DNA of 64,000 bases from assembly GCF_900104045.1 (NCBI RefSeq), contig NZ_FNIN01000002.1, positions 62,001-126,000 on the forward strand, in the 5' to 3' direction. The notes beneath the pieces are model-generated. The model made no database searches and was not told where the DNA came from. It was given only the letters and a program-made list of their open reading frames with translations. The translations under genes and the position numbers were made by a program. Within the stretch, counting starts at the first letter, position 1; each line of letters starts with the position of its first letter. This DNA comes from Desulfonauticus submarinus (lineage in GTDB: Bacteria > Desulfobacterota > Desulfovibrionia > Desulfovibrionales > Desulfonatronovibrionaceae). This document shows positions 8,116 to 19,011 of the stretch, piece by piece.

Positions 8116-9558
8116 TTATGCCTCCTTTCTAGGAATAATACCTAAAATCTCAACAATCTTTTCTCCTGCTTTTTGAACAAATTCCTCCCACGAGAGCTGT
8201 TTTTTTGTCTCCATATCTAATACTTGTAAAGGATAATTTTGAAATTCTGGTTTAGGTTTTATCTTATATTCAGGTGGGAAGTTATTTTCAAAATACATTT
8301 TTTGAAAGCCAATAAATTTTAACATATGTGCGGTTGCATCTAATATTGCTTCTTCTTTACTCTCAAGTAAATTTAACTCCTTAGCCCTAATTAAACCTGC
8401 TAAACATTCACCCCCTTGCGTACAAGCAATATGTCCATGTTTATTAGCAATCAGCATTCCTTCGATAATTTCCTGTTCTTCTACTTGAACTACATAAAAA
8501 TCTCCACCTTTTCGCTCATATTCTTCTACTATGCTTTGAACCCTTGGAAATGAAACAGGATTTCCAATCATGGCAGCCTGAGCCACACTAGGAGAAACTT
8601 TTACAGGAGTATAAACCCTTTTTTCTTTAGGCAAAGAATAATACCTAAACACAGGATCAGCATGTTCTGATTGAACTCCTATAACTTTAGGTAACTTTTT
8701 AATAATACCTAAAGCATATAATTTTAAAAAACCATTTACTACTGCAGTAATATTACCAGCATTACCTATTGGCACAAAAACTACTTTATTCTCTAATTCC
8801 CAATCAAACCACTGAGCAATTTCATAGGCATAACTCTCCTGCCCTAAAATACGCCAGGCATTTTTTGAATTTAATAAAGCCACTCTATAATTATCTGCTA
8901 AAAATTCTACAACCTTCATACAGTCATCAAACACCCCAGGAAGCTCTATCACCAAAGCCCCACTACCCAATGGTTGGGCAAGCTGTTGAGGCGTAACCTT
9001 GCCTTGAGGAAGCAAAACAACAGATTTAATAGCACCATTCACATAAGCCGCATACATCGCAGCAGAAGCAGACGTATCTCCTGTAGAAGCACATATAGTT
9101 AAAATCTCAGACCAATTAAACTTTCGAATTAAATACTTTAAAAAACTAAAAGCACACGCCATGCCTCTATCTTTAAAAGAAGCACTAGGATTTTGACCAT
9201 CATTTTTATAAAAAAAGTTTTGCCCTATATATTTACGCAATTTTGAGTTAACTTCAATAATAGGGGTATTTCCTTCTCCAAGATACACAATATCTTCTCT
9301 TTCAAATACTGGAGCAATAAGTTCATAATATCGAAAAATACCTCGTAAAGCATTATCTTTTACCTTTAATCTAGCATCGAAGATTTCTCTCCACTTTTTT
9401 CCAGGAATTTCTTCAAGCTGAGTAAAATTTTTATCTTTTAATAAAAATACTCCCTTGCATTTAGGGCATGTATAATAAAGTCGGTCTCCATCATAATGAG
9501 CACCACATTCTTGACACTCATAAAACAAATCTCCGCGATAATTAGGAAAATCATTCAT
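8116..9558 (-). CDS. thrC: Threonine synthase
   Basis: PLP enzyme converting O-phosphohomoserine to threonine. The 480-aa protein has an N-terminal zinc ribbon (Cys15, 18, 31, 34) as in many bacterial/archaeal threonine synthases, then the PLP-binding lysine in SASFKDRG (about residue 129). ASTGDTSAS and VPIGNAGN follow as substrate and phosphate-binding loops, and HIACTQGGE lies further on. The gene follows the prenyltransferase gene by 9 bp and precedes the 90-aa ORF. No other threonine-pathway gene lies in the window. Confidence 0.94.
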   Translation of the reverse strand: MNDFPNYRGDLFYECQECGAHYDGDRLYYTCPKCKGVFLLKDKNFTQLEEIPGKKWREIFDARLKVKDNALRGIFRYYELIAPVFEREDIVYLGEGNTPIIEVNSKLRKYIGQNFFYKNDGQNPSASFKDRGMACAFSFLKYLIRKFNWSEILTICASTGDTSASAAMYAAYVNGAIKSVVLLPQGKVTPQQLAQPLGSGALVIELPGVFDDCMKVVEFLADNYRVALLNSKNAWRILGQESYAYEIAQWFDWELENKVVFVPIGNAGNITAVVNGFLKLYALGIIKKLPKVIGVQSEHADPVFRYYSLPKEKRVYTPVKVSPSVAQAAMIGNPVSFPRVQSIVEEYERKGGDFYVVQVEEQEIIEGMLIANKHGHIACTQGGECLAGLIRAKELNLLESKEEAILDATAHMLKFIGFQKMYFENNFPPEYKIKPKPEFQNYPLQVLDMETKKQLSWEEFVQKAGEKIVEILGIIPRKEA

Positions 9559-9567
9559 TTTTAACTC

Positions 9568-10425
9568 CTAATATTTTAAAAATAAGTCCAATAAAACTCC
9601 AACAAATAACAATATGGAAATAAATCCATTTAAAGTAAAAAAAGCTAAATTAATCTTACTTAAATCTTGTGGAGAAACAACTCTATGTTCTAATAATAAA
9701 ATTATAGCTATTATTAATAAAAATATGTAATAAAATACTCCTGCATTAAAAGCAAATCCAGCTAAAACAAAAAACAATATACACAAAAAATGACTTAACT
9801 TAGAAAAGGCAAAACCAGCTTCTAATCCAAACACCGCTGGAATAGAAAAAAGACCTTCTTTTTTATCAAATTCCACATCTTGAGAAGCATATAAAATATC
9901 AAATCCAGCGACCCAAAACATAACTCCACAGCCAATTAATATACTAGGTAAAGAAAAAAAAGGAGAATAAGCTATCCAACCAGCAACAGGAGCCAACCCC
10001 AACACAGAACCTAAAATAAAATGACATCCCCAGGTAAATCTTTTAGTATAACTATAGAAAACTGACCAAACCAAGGCCAAAGGAGATAAAAATAAACATA
10101 ATTTATTTAAACCAGCACAAGCTAGACAAAAAATAACAACACTGCCACATAAAAAATAATAACACTCCCGTAAGGATAAATCTCCTCTTACCAAAGGTCT
10201 ATCTTGAGTCCTAGGATTTTTAGCATCTATTTTAAAATCCACTACTCTATTTACAGTCATTGCAAAAGAACGCACAGCCACCATAGCAATAGTAAGAAAT
10301 AAAAATTTAGTCCATCCTGGCCATCCCTTAGCTGCCCAAAAAAGTCCTATATAAGCAAAAGGTAAAGCAAATACAGAATGCTCTATTTTGATCATTCTAA
10401 AAAAGATCTTTAGCTTATTCATCAT
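9568..10425 (-). CDS. UbiA-family prenyltransferase (probably menaquinone pathway, MqnP-like)
   Basis: Integral membrane aromatic prenyltransferase of 285 aa with about eight or nine hydrophobic segments. Both Asp-rich motifs for Mg-prenyl-diphosphate are present: NRVVDFKIDAKNPRTQDRP (about residue 60) and DILYASQDVEFDKKEG (about 175). UbiA, MenA and MqnP share this layout. Since sulfate reducers use menaquinone and commonly the futalosine route, MqnP is the likeliest role, but that is inference. It lies between tyrS and thrC with no pathway partner. Confidence 0.88.
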   Translation of the reverse strand: MMNKLKIFFRMIKIEHSVFALPFAYIGLFWAAKGWPGWTKFLFLTIAMVAVRSFAMTVNRVVDFKIDAKNPRTQDRPLVRGDLSLRECYYFLCGSVVIFCLACAGLNKLCLFLSPLALVWSVFYSYTKRFTWGCHFILGSVLGLAPVAGWIAYSPFFSLPSILIGCGVMFWVAGFDILYASQDVEFDKKEGLFSIPAVFGLEAGFAFSKLSHFLCILFFVLAGFAFNAGVFYYIFLLIIAIILLLEHRVVSPQDLSKINLAFFTLNGFISILLFVGVLLDLFLKY

Positions 10426-10482
10426 AATCAGTAACCTTACTTTAACTAAATAATAGTAGTAAATTTATAATTTGTATCTTAC

Positions 10483-11676
10483 TTAGTTTACCTTTAACTT
10501 TAAAAATCTTTTTTTCCCTACTTTAAGGATATATTCTCCTGTTTCAAAAGTATAAAAAGGATCTGTTAATTTGTGTTGACCATAAATAGAAACTGCATTT
10601 TGTTTACACAGCCTCTTAGCTTCTCCTTTGGATTTACAAAGGCCACTTTTAAACAAAATATCTGCAAGAGAAACATTGTTATCCACTTGAAAGCTTGGCA
10701 TATCGTCAGGCAAACCTTTATTTGCAAAAACTTTATTAAAGGCCTCTAATTCTCTTTTAGCTGCCTCTTCTCCATGATAACGAGCTGTTATTTCAAAAGC
10801 TAATAATTCTTTACATTTTTTAGGATGAAGCTCTCCACTTAACACCTTTTGTTTCATATCTTCAATTTCTTGCATAGTTCTAGTAGACAACAGTTCATAA
10901 TAACGCCACATAAGATCATCAGAAATAGACATTAACTTCCCAAACATATCCTTAGGAGGCTCTTCAATACCAATATAATTGCCTAAAGACTTGCTCATTT
11001 TCTGAACACCATCCAATCCTTCCAAAATAGGCATTGTTAAAATCACTTGGGGTTCTACTCCATATTCTCTTTGAATTGTCCTACCCATAAGTAAATTAAA
11101 CTTTTGATCTGTCCCTCCCAGTTCTACATCTGCCTTAAGAGCAACAGAATCATATCCTTGAACCAAGGGATATAAAAATTCATGGATTGAAATCGGCCTA
11201 TTTTCTTTCCACCTTTTAGTAAAGTCATCTCTTTCCATCATTCTGGCAACAGTATATTTTGAACATAACTCCACAAAGTCACTCGCGCTAAATTTATCCA
11301 TCCAAGTAGAGTTAAAGGCAATCTCTGTCTTTTCAGGATCTAAGATCTTAAAAATTTGCCTTTTATATGTTTCTGCGTTGGCCAGCACCTCTTCTCGAGA
11401 TAATTTTTTTCTTGTCTCTGACTTCCCTGTAGGATCGCCTATCATACCTGTAAAATCGCCGATTAAAAAAATAACTTGATGCCCTAATTCTTGAAAATGG
11501 CGCAACTTATGAATAAGAACAGTATGACCTAAATGTAAGTCTGGAGCTGTGGGGTCAAAACCTGCTTTTACCCTTAATACTTTCTTCCTTTCTATTTTCT
11601 CTTTTAACTCCTTTTCTTCTATAATTTCTACACTTCCTCTTTTAATAAGTTTTAATTGTTCATCTACAGAAATCAT
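10483..11676 (-). CDS. tyrS: Tyrosyl-tRNA synthetase
   Basis: Class I aminoacyl-tRNA synthetase charging tRNA-Tyr, 397 aa from the chosen start. It shows the HIGH-type motif HLGH near residue 48, the KMSKS loop, and a C-terminal S4 RNA-binding domain ([14 protein letters not shown]). The reading frame stays open four codons further upstream to a TTG at 11688. ATG 11676 is preferred because GGAGG lies 5 nt upstream of it; the TTG would place that Shine-Dalgarno sequence inside the coding region. Confidence 0.95.
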   Translation of the reverse strand: MISVDEQLKLIKRGSVEIIEEKELKEKIERKKVLRVKAGFDPTAPDLHLGHTVLIHKLRHFQELGHQVIFLIGDFTGMIGDPTGKSETRKKLSREEVLANAETYKRQIFKILDPEKTEIAFNSTWMDKFSASDFVELCSKYTVARMMERDDFTKRWKENRPISIHEFLYPLVQGYDSVALKADVELGGTDQKFNLLMGRTIQREYGVEPQVILTMPILEGLDGVQKMSKSLGNYIGIEEPPKDMFGKLMSISDDLMWRYYELLSTRTMQEIEDMKQKVLSGELHPKKCKELLAFEITARYHGEEAAKRELEAFNKVFANKGLPDDMPSFQVDNNVSLADILFKSGLCKSKGEAKRLCKQNAVSIYGQHKLTDPFYTFETGEYILKVGKKRFLKLKVN

Positions 11677-11704
11677 TATCTCCTCCAAAAAAACAATGAA
11701 ATAT

Positions 11705-12481
11705 TTATTTAGAAAAAATTCTTTGAACAGTTGAGATATCTACACATCTATTAGAACTCAAATCTATTTTTACCCTAACTCCATTTATTTGAAGCGGTCC
11801 GTCAGCTAGTTTAAATTTAACCGGTCTTTTAAATAAAAACCTTTCCAAAACAATTTCTTTATTCATACCTAACACAGAGTCTTTAGGACCACACATACCT
11901 GCATCCGCAATATAACCAGTAAAATCATCTAGAATCTGAGCATCATTGGTTTGAATATGAGTATGAGTCCCTAAAACAGCACTTGCTCTTTTAGTTAAGA
12001 AAACTCCCATTGCTCTTTTTTCAGAAGATGCTTCTGCATGAAAATCCACCAAAATAGGCCCATTAAAGTCTAAATTCTTTAACAAGTTATCAACACATTG
12101 AAAAGGACAATCAATGGGTTCCATATAAGTTCTTCCTTGAAGACTAATAATCAAAGCCCTAGATTTGGGAGTATTTACAATTGTATAGCCTTGGCCAGGA
12201 GCATTGGGATAATTTAAAGGTCTTATTAACCATGTATGGGTGTCTAAAAAATCATATATTTCTCTATATTTCCAAATATGATTTCCAGAAGTAAGTACAT
12301 CTATTCCTAAATTTTTTAACTGTCTGGCATTCTTAGGAGTAAGTCCAAGTCCTCCTGAAGCGTTTTCAGCATTGGCAATAATTAAATCAAAATCTTCTCT
12401 ATTTTGTTCCAAAAATAAGGCGACCGCTCTTCTTCCCGGTCGCCCTACAATATCTCCTAAAAATAAAACATTTAAAGTCAT
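11705..12481 (-). CDS. ymdB: YmdB-family metallophosphoesterase
   Basis: Calcineurin-like phosphoesterase of 258 aa (TIGR00282 type). Metal ligands lie in [12 protein letters not shown] at the N-terminus, [21 protein letters not shown] and [11 protein letters not shown]. subtilis YmdB has 2',3'-cyclic nucleotide phosphodiesterase activity and lies next to rny. The same adjacency here, 38 bp downstream of rny, supports the family call. The physiological substrate is not certain. Confidence 0.92.
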   Translation of the reverse strand: MTLNVLFLGDIVGRPGRRAVALFLEQNREDFDLIIANAENASGGLGLTPKNARQLKNLGIDVLTSGNHIWKYREIYDFLDTHTWLIRPLNYPNAPGQGYTIVNTPKSRALIISLQGRTYMEPIDCPFQCVDNLLKNLDFNGPILVDFHAEASSEKRAMGVFLTKRASAVLGTHTHIQTNDAQILDDFTGYIADAGMCGPKDSVLGMNKEIVLERFLFKRPVKFKLADGPLQINGVRVKIDLSSNRCVDISTVQRIFSK

Positions 12482-12519
12482 ATCTAAGACCTTTTTATTA
12501 TATAACTAGATCAAAAAAT

Positions 12520-14079
12520 CTACTTTGCAAAATCCACAGCGCGCCGTTCACGAATAACTGTAATCTTAATCTGTCCAGGATAGGTCATTTCTTCTTCGAT
12601 TTTTTTGGCTATTTCTTTACATAATAAATAAGTATTATCATCTCCTATCTTTTCGCAATCTACCATCACTCTAAGTTCTCTACCAGCCTGAATAGCATAA
12701 GCCTTTTCTACTCCTTCAAAACTTGTAGCAATATTTTCTAACTCTTCTAACCTCTTAACATAATTTTCCAAAAGTTCTTTTCTTGCTCCTGGTCTAGCTC
12801 CAGATAAACTATCAGCAGCTTGAACCAAAACTGCTAACACAGAAGAAGGAGAGACATCTTCATGATGAGCTGCAATAGCATGTATTACTTCTTCACTTTC
12901 TCCATATTTTTTTGCCAAGTCAGCTCCAATTAAAGCATGAGGTCCTTCAACTTCATGGTCTACAGCCTTTCCAATATCATGTAAAAGCCCTGCTCTTTTG
13001 GCCAATTTTTCATCTAAACCAAGTTCTGCAGCCATAATACCGCAAAGAAATGCAACTTCTAAAGAATGTTGTAAGACATTTTGGGAAAAAGATGTGCGAT
13101 AATAAAGACGACCCAATAATCTGATTAGTTCAGGATGAATACCATGCACTCCAACGTCAAAAGTAGCTTGTTCTCCAATCTCCTTTAGCTTGTCATCCAT
13201 TTCCCTCTGAACTTTTTCCACCACCTCCTCTATACGAGCAGGATGAATTCTGCCATCGCTAATAAGTCTTTCCAAGGCTTGACGAGCTATCTCTCTTCTA
13301 AGAGGGTTAAAAGCTGAAAGGACTACTGTTTCTGGAGTATCATCTATAATGAGGTCTACTCCTGTAGCTGCTTCTAACGCTCTAATATTTCTACCTTCTC
13401 TACCTATAATCCGTCCTTTCATCTCTTCATTAGGAAGTTCTACTACTGTAACCGTGTTATCTACAACATATTCGCCAGCATATCGCTGTACTGCCGTTGC
13501 CAATATTTCTTTGGCCTTTTTAGCAGCTTGCTCCTGGGCTTCCATTTCTATTTGTCTCATTCTCTTAGCAGCTTCGTGTTTTACTTTATTTTCCATCTCC
13601 TCTAAAAGAAGTCTTCTGGCTTCTTCTCTAGTGAGACCTGAAACTTCTTCCAGTTTCTTGGTCTGTTCTAAAATTAGAGACTCTAGTTGACTATTTTTTT
13701 CTTCTAATTTCCTTTCTTCTCTAGAAAGTTTGCTCTCCCATGCTAAAAGTTCTCTTTCTTTTTGAGAAACGTCTTCAAGTCTTTTTTCTATTCTCTCTTC
13801 TTTTTCCTGTAGACGCTGTTCTTGACGTTTTAATTCTTTTTCCTTTTCTCTACATTCTTTTTCCCATTCTTTTTTTTGTCTAAAAATCTCATCCTTAGCT
13901 TGCAATAGGGCTTCTTTTTTTTGAGCTGAAGCCTCTTTTCTAGCTTCTTCTAAAATTTTGTCTGCTAATTTTTTACTCTCAGAAAGTTCTTTAGCCAAAA
14001 AATACTTATAAACAATAACTCCAATAACAGCTCCAACTCCAAATGTAATAAATGCAGTAATAATTATACTACTTAACAT
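12520..14079 (-). CDS. rny: Ribonuclease Y
   Basis: Membrane-anchored endoribonuclease starting mRNA decay, 519 aa. In order: one N-terminal transmembrane segment (about residues 3-25), a long charged coiled coil to about residue 200, a KH domain with [10 protein letters not shown], and an HD domain with HSLEVA and [12 protein letters not shown]. The frame extends two codons upstream (TTG GTT), but AAGGAG lies 6 nt before ATG 14079, which I use as the start. It lies downstream of the 6S RNA gene and upstream of ymdB. An RNase E/G gene is also present in the window. Confidence 0.95.
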   Translation of the reverse strand: MLSSIIITAFITFGVGAVIGVIVYKYFLAKELSESKKLADKILEEARKEASAQKKEALLQAKDEIFRQKKEWEKECREKEKELKRQEQRLQEKEERIEKRLEDVSQKERELLAWESKLSREERKLEEKNSQLESLILEQTKKLEEVSGLTREEARRLLLEEMENKVKHEAAKRMRQIEMEAQEQAAKKAKEILATAVQRYAGEYVVDNTVTVVELPNEEMKGRIIGREGRNIRALEAATGVDLIIDDTPETVVLSAFNPLRREIARQALERLISDGRIHPARIEEVVEKVQREMDDKLKEIGEQATFDVGVHGIHPELIRLLGRLYYRTSFSQNVLQHSLEVAFLCGIMAAELGLDEKLAKRAGLLHDIGKAVDHEVEGPHALIGADLAKKYGESEEVIHAIAAHHEDVSPSSVLAVLVQAADSLSGARPGARKELLENYVKRLEELENIATSFEGVEKAYAIQAGRELRVMVDCEKIGDDNTYLLCKEIAKKIEEEMTYPGQIKITVIRERRAVDFAK

Positions 14080-14127
14080 AACCAACTCCTTACATCTATA
14101 AATTAAACGTCCCTTAAGACGTAATAA

Positions 14128-14360
14128 AAATGTCCTGAAGAGTTAGGGAAGGCTAAAAGAAAGGGTTATATGAAATTAAAACCCCGGAAGGCCGTGTAGC
14201 GAGGCATTTTGAACCTCTTTTGTATAGGTGGGCGCCAAAGTATTTCCTTTAGGCTTCCTCTTTTAACAGAGGCATGCACACCAGAAATACACAATGGCTC
14301 CCAAGAGGTGGGTGTTGGCTCAAAATATACTCTCACTATCACGTACCTTCCAGGACATTT
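14128..14360 (-). repeat. Long-range 10-bp inverted repeat bracketing the 6S RNA gene
   Basis: AAATGTCCTG at 14128-14137 is the exact reverse complement of CAGGACATTT at 14351-14360. In the minus-strand transcript, 5' AAATGTCCTGGAAG could pair with CUUCAGGACAUUU some 210 nt later, followed by UUAUU. The 5' arm overlaps the 6S closing stem, so the two pairings compete. Confidence 0.6.
14182..14355 (-). ncRNA. ssrS: 6S RNA
   Basis: About 174 nt of non-coding sequence between zapA and rny, the position of 6S RNA in many proteobacteria. In the minus-strand RNA the ends form a 9-bp closing stem, CCUGGAAGG with CCUUCCGGG (one G-U pair). The remainder is long and can fold into a rod, with CCACCUCUUGGGAG towards the middle. 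6S RNA mimics an open promoter and binds sigma70 holoenzyme. Its 5' end is only a few bases from the zapA stop, so it may be processed from the zapA transcript. Boundaries are approximate. Confidence 0.8.
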
Positions 14361-14631
14361 AGATTTCTTCGTTATCTAATCTATCTAAAAGCTTAGCTAA
14401 TTGTATTTCCATTTGTTTCTGCTTATCTTTCAATACTAAATACTCATCAGCTAAGCTTAGACTTAAATATATTAACAATTTCTCCTTACTTAACTTCCTT
14501 CCTCGCTCTTCAAGGACTCTAAACCTATCTTCCAACAAAGCCTTGGCTTTATTTACTCTTTCAGGAGGAGCATCCGTTTTAAAAGACACCTCCAGTCCTA
14601 AAATATTTAAAGTATAGCCAGGCATCTTCAT
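14359..14631 (-). CDS. zapA: Cell division protein ZapA
   Basis: 90-aa cytoplasmic protein that binds and bundles FtsZ at the division site. It has the family's N-terminal beta strands (YTLNILGLEVSFKTDAP) and a C-terminal dimerising helix with LLIYLSLSLADEYL, then a coiled-coil tail. It overlaps the preceding zapB-like gene by 4 bp and is directly followed by 6S RNA. Confidence 0.88.
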   Translation of the reverse strand: MKMPGYTLNILGLEVSFKTDAPPERVNKAKALLEDRFRVLEERGRKLSKEKLLIYLSLSLADEYLVLKDKQKQMEIQLAKLLDRLDNEEI

Positions 14632-14816
14632 TTATCTATATTGAGTTCCTCAATTTTTTGCAACAATTTCTCTACTTTTATCCTAACATGCTGATTTTTT
14701 TGTTTTTCTTTTTCTAATTCTCTTTTTAAAAGTATATTTTCTTGTTTTAGTTGATAAAACTTAGTTAGAATTTCATTAATTTTTTTTTCCACTAACTCAA
14801 TATAATTCACTTGCAA
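14628..14816 (-). CDS. Short coiled-coil protein, ZapB-like
   Basis: 62-aa almost entirely helical coiled coil (heptad-like KQENILLKRELEKEKQK). Its placement directly upstream of and overlapping zapA suggests a ZapB-like division factor partnering ZapA. Coiled coils are weak evidence of orthology, so no symbol is given. It starts immediately after the glmU stop codon. Confidence 0.7.
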   Translation of the reverse strand: MQVNYIELVEKKINEILTKFYQLKQENILLKRELEKEKQKNQHVRIKVEKLLQKIEELNIDK

Positions 14817-14817
14817 T

Positions 14818-16170
14818 TCATTTGCCTCTCTTCTTTAAAACTACTTGTTTTGATCGAGCAATTGCCAGTGTATTATCTGGAACATCTTTAGTAATAGTAG
14901 AACCTGCTCCTATCAAAGCATACTTACCTATTTGTACAGGTGCAACCAAGGCTGAATTGCTTCCAATAAATGCACCTTCTTTAATTATTGTTTGATGTTT
15001 ATTTTTACCATCATAATTACAAGTAATAGTACCAGCACCTATATTAACATTAGGACCAATATTAGCATCTCCAAGATAAGTAAGGTGGCAGGCCTTGCTT
15101 TCTTTTCCTAACACACTCTTTTTCATTTCTACAAAATTACCCACTCTCGCCTTAGACTCTACTATTGCTCCCGGCCTTAACCTAGCATAAGGTCCAACTT
15201 GAGCTCCCCTTTTAATTATACTCCCAACAATATGAGAAAATTCATAAACAATTCCATCAATATCACAATCTTTTATAAAAGTATAACTTTTAATCACAGA
15301 TCCTTTTCTTAATTTTGTTTTTCCTAAAATCGTACAAGGTCCCTCTATTTCAACACCTTTTTCTATATCCACCTCAGGTCCAATTATCACCATCCTAGAA
15401 AAATGGATACTTACACCTTTTTCTAAAAAAGAATATACTATTCTTTTTCTTAAAACTTCCTCCTGTTGTTCCAACTCTACAGGAGTATTTATTCCCATCA
15501 GTTCTGGGCAGTATCCCATATTTAAAGCACACACTTTTAGGTTATTTTTTATAGCTATTTCAATCAAGTCAGTAATATAATACTCTTGTTGAGCATTTTT
15601 ATTCTGCAATTTAAATAAATATTCCTCTAAAAATTCCCTTTTAAAACAATATATACCTGCGTTTACTTCTCTAGAAGTTAAGTCTTGAGATGAATCTTTA
15701 GCCTCTACTATTTTCAAAATATTTCCCTTTTTATCTCGTAAAACTCTACCATAAGAACCAGGATCATCTAGTTCCAAGCTTAAAAAAACAACACTTGCCC
15801 CTTGTTCTTCTATTGTTTTTTCAAGCCTGTGAAAATGAAGAGGCAAAGCCAAAGGAGTATCTCCATTAGTAACTAAGACATACTTGGGATTAAGACGTTT
15901 TATAATATCCCAAGCAGACTGCAAAGCATGTCCAGTTCCCAACTGTTCTTTTTGGTAAATAAAATATTCCTGATATAAGGGAAAATATTGTTCTATTTCT
16001 CCTTTTTTATAACCTATTATGGGATAAATGTGTCCCTTAAAATTTTTTTCTAATGTCCTTAAAACATACCATAACATAGGTCTATCTAAAATCTTTTGCA
16101 TAACCTTAGGACAACTGGCGGCCATTCTAGTGCCTTTTCCTGCCGCTAATACCAATACAATACTCTTCAT
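14818..16170 (-). CDS. glmU: Bifunctional GlmU: GlcNAc-1-P uridyltransferase / GlcN-1-P acetyltransferase
   Basis: Makes UDP-N-acetylglucosamine for peptidoglycan and LPS. The N-terminal nucleotidyltransferase begins with LVLAAGKGTRM (residues 6-16) and has TNGDTPL (about residue 102). The C-terminal left-handed beta-helix acetyltransferase starts near residue 250 and includes ARLRPGA and GAGTITCNYDG (about 380). The 450-aa length is typical. It opens the glmU-zapB-zapA-6S-rny series, right after the terminator of the ATP synthase operon. Confidence 0.96.
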   Translation of the reverse strand: MKSIVLVLAAGKGTRMAASCPKVMQKILDRPMLWYVLRTLEKNFKGHIYPIIGYKKGEIEQYFPLYQEYFIYQKEQLGTGHALQSAWDIIKRLNPKYVLVTNGDTPLALPLHFHRLEKTIEEQGASVVFLSLELDDPGSYGRVLRDKKGNILKIVEAKDSSQDLTSREVNAGIYCFKREFLEEYLFKLQNKNAQQEYYITDLIEIAIKNNLKVCALNMGYCPELMGINTPVELEQQEEVLRKRIVYSFLEKGVSIHFSRMVIIGPEVDIEKGVEIEGPCTILGKTKLRKGSVIKSYTFIKDCDIDGIVYEFSHIVGSIIKRGAQVGPYARLRPGAIVESKARVGNFVEMKKSVLGKESKACHLTYLGDANIGPNVNIGAGTITCNYDGKNKHQTIIKEGAFIGSNSALVAPVQIGKYALIGAGSTITKDVPDNTLAIARSKQVVLKKRGK

Positions 16171-16184
16171 ATCATTCCCTCTTT

Positions 16185-16221
16185 GAAAAAAAATGCCCCA
16201 CCATTTTATGGGTGGGGCATT
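16185..16221 (-). terminator. Rho-independent terminator of the ATP synthase operon
   Basis: Perfect 11-bp stem, AATGCCCCACC (16192-16202) with GGTGGGGCATT (16211-16221), and an 8-nt loop. On the minus strand it is followed by TTTTTTCAAA. It lies 30 bp beyond the atpC stop. Confidence 0.93.
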
Positions 16222-16250
16222 ATAAAGGTCAAGAAAAGATTTTAAATTAT

Positions 16251-16679
16251 CTACATATTACAAGTTCCAGCTTGCACAGCACACTCTCTACAACGCATTC
16301 TGTGCAATGCTTTTGCTAAAGAGGCCTTAGCCCTAGCATAGGCTTCTCTATCTACCTGTTCTTGCAGTCTTTGTTTTGCTCTTTCCATGGCTTTTTTTGC
16401 TCTTTCCAAATCTATTTCTTCGGCTCTTTCTGCTACCTCTGCAAGTACAGAAACCTTATTCTGCCCTACTTCAGCAAAACCACCTGCAACAAAAACATAA
16501 TATCGTCTTCCATCTTTTTTATAGTAGAGACTACCAACCCCTAAAGCTGATAAAAAGGCTATATGATTTGGTAAAACACCAAATTCACCTTCTATTCCTG
16601 GGGCTGCTACATACTCTACTTCTTCAGATAAAAGCTTTCTATCCGGAGTAACTATTTCTAATTTTAATGTACGTGCCAT
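16251..16679 (-). CDS. atpC: ATP synthase F1 subunit epsilon
   Basis: 142-aa central-stalk subunit that couples and inhibits the F1 motor. The N-terminal beta-sandwich carries [11 protein letters not shown] and [12 protein letters not shown] (about residue 30). The C-terminal part is the usual helical hairpin ([15 protein letters not shown]). Odd feature: the protein ends in a cysteine-rich tail, [12 protein letters not shown], with three cysteines in the last dozen or so residues, which the family does not normally need. It is last in the operon, 14 bp after atpD. Confidence 0.95.
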   Translation of the reverse strand: MARTLKLEIVTPDRKLLSEEVEYVAAPGIEGEFGVLPNHIAFLSALGVGSLYYKKDGRRYYVFVAGGFAEVGQNKVSVLAEVAERAEEIDLERAKKAMERAKQRLQEQVDREAYARAKASLAKALHRMRCRECAVQAGTCNM

Positions 16680-16693
16680 AATGCCACCTTTTT

Positions 16694-18118
<1,425 letters not shown>

Positions 18119-18997
18119 CTAAGCATTTTTTAAGGCTTCTGCACCACCAACAATATCCATAAGTTCAGCTGTGATGCTAGCCTGTCTGGCCTTGTTAAAA
18201 ACAAGAGTTAAAGAATTAACCAATTCATCGCAGTTTTTGGTTGCATTGTCCATTGCTGTCATTCTAGCAGCGTGCTCACTCGCAGAAGTATCTAAAAGTG
18301 ACCTATATATCTGCACCTTAACATACCTAGGCAACAATTCTGCCAACAGTCCTTCCACTGAAGGTTCAAAAATATATTCACTGCCACTTCCACCTTCAGC
18401 ATCTGATTCTACGGATTCAACAGGCAAAATCTTTGTAGTAGTAGGGTCTTGTTTTACCACTGTAACAAATTTCCCAAAAACAGCATATACTTCATCTAAC
18501 TCTTTCAATAGAAATTTATCTATCACCATTTCCCCTACTTCATTTGCCAGCTGAAAATCAAAGTGGTTTAACACCTCAACCTTAGCATCCAAAATTTCAA
18601 ACTCTGTCTTGCGGATAAAATCTCTTCCTTTCTTCCCTACACAGATAAATTTTACTTCCTTGCCTTCAGCCTTTTTGGACTGTGCTAATTTATTGGCAGC
18701 ATTACACAAGTTGGTATTAAAAGCACCACACAATCCTTTATCCGAAGTCACTAAAATAATACCAACTCTTTTTATATCTTCTCTTTTTTCGAGCAAAGGA
18801 TGAACACTTGCATCAGCCCTGGCTGCCAAATCAGCTATAATTTCAAAATATTTATCAGCATAGGGACGAAAGCGCTCAATTCTAAGCTGGGCATTACGCA
18901 GCTTAGCCGAGGCCACCATATTCATGGCCTTGGTTATTTGTTTGGTCTTTTTAACCGCATCTATTTTGCGCTTAATATCCCTTAATGATGCACCCAT
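18119..18997 (-). CDS. atpG: ATP synthase F1 subunit gamma
   Basis: Central rotor shaft, 292 aa. Family signatures are the N-terminal coiled-coil helix SLRDIKRKIDAVKKTKQITKAM, split across residues 4-25, with SDKGLCGAFN near residue 88. The C-terminal helix has HAARMTAMDNATKN and ITAELMDIVGGAEAL. It lies between atpA and atpD. Confidence 0.97.
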   Translation of the reverse strand: MGASLRDIKRKIDAVKKTKQITKAMNMVASAKLRNAQLRIERFRPYADKYFEIIADLAARADASVHPLLEKREDIKRVGIILVTSDKGLCGAFNTNLCNAANKLAQSKKAEGKEVKFICVGKKGRDFIRKTEFEILDAKVEVLNHFDFQLANEVGEMVIDKFLLKELDEVYAVFGKFVTVVKQDPTTTKILPVESVESDAEGGSGSEYIFEPSVEGLLAELLPRYVKVQIYRSLLDTSASEHAARMTAMDNATKNCDELVNSLTLVFNKARQASITAELMDIVGGAEALKNA

Positions 18998-19011
18998 TAT
19001 TATTTCTCCCT

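Noticed and set aside
13349-13690. 113-codon plus-strand frame inside rny
   Set aside because: Shadow of the RNase Y coiled-coil codons; Ser/Leu-rich low-complexity translation.
16216-16224. Perfect minus-strand TATAAT at the base of the atp terminator as a glmU promoter
   Set aside because: No -35-like hexamer at 16-18 nt upstream (ATTTAA there), and the transcript would start inside the terminator hairpin.
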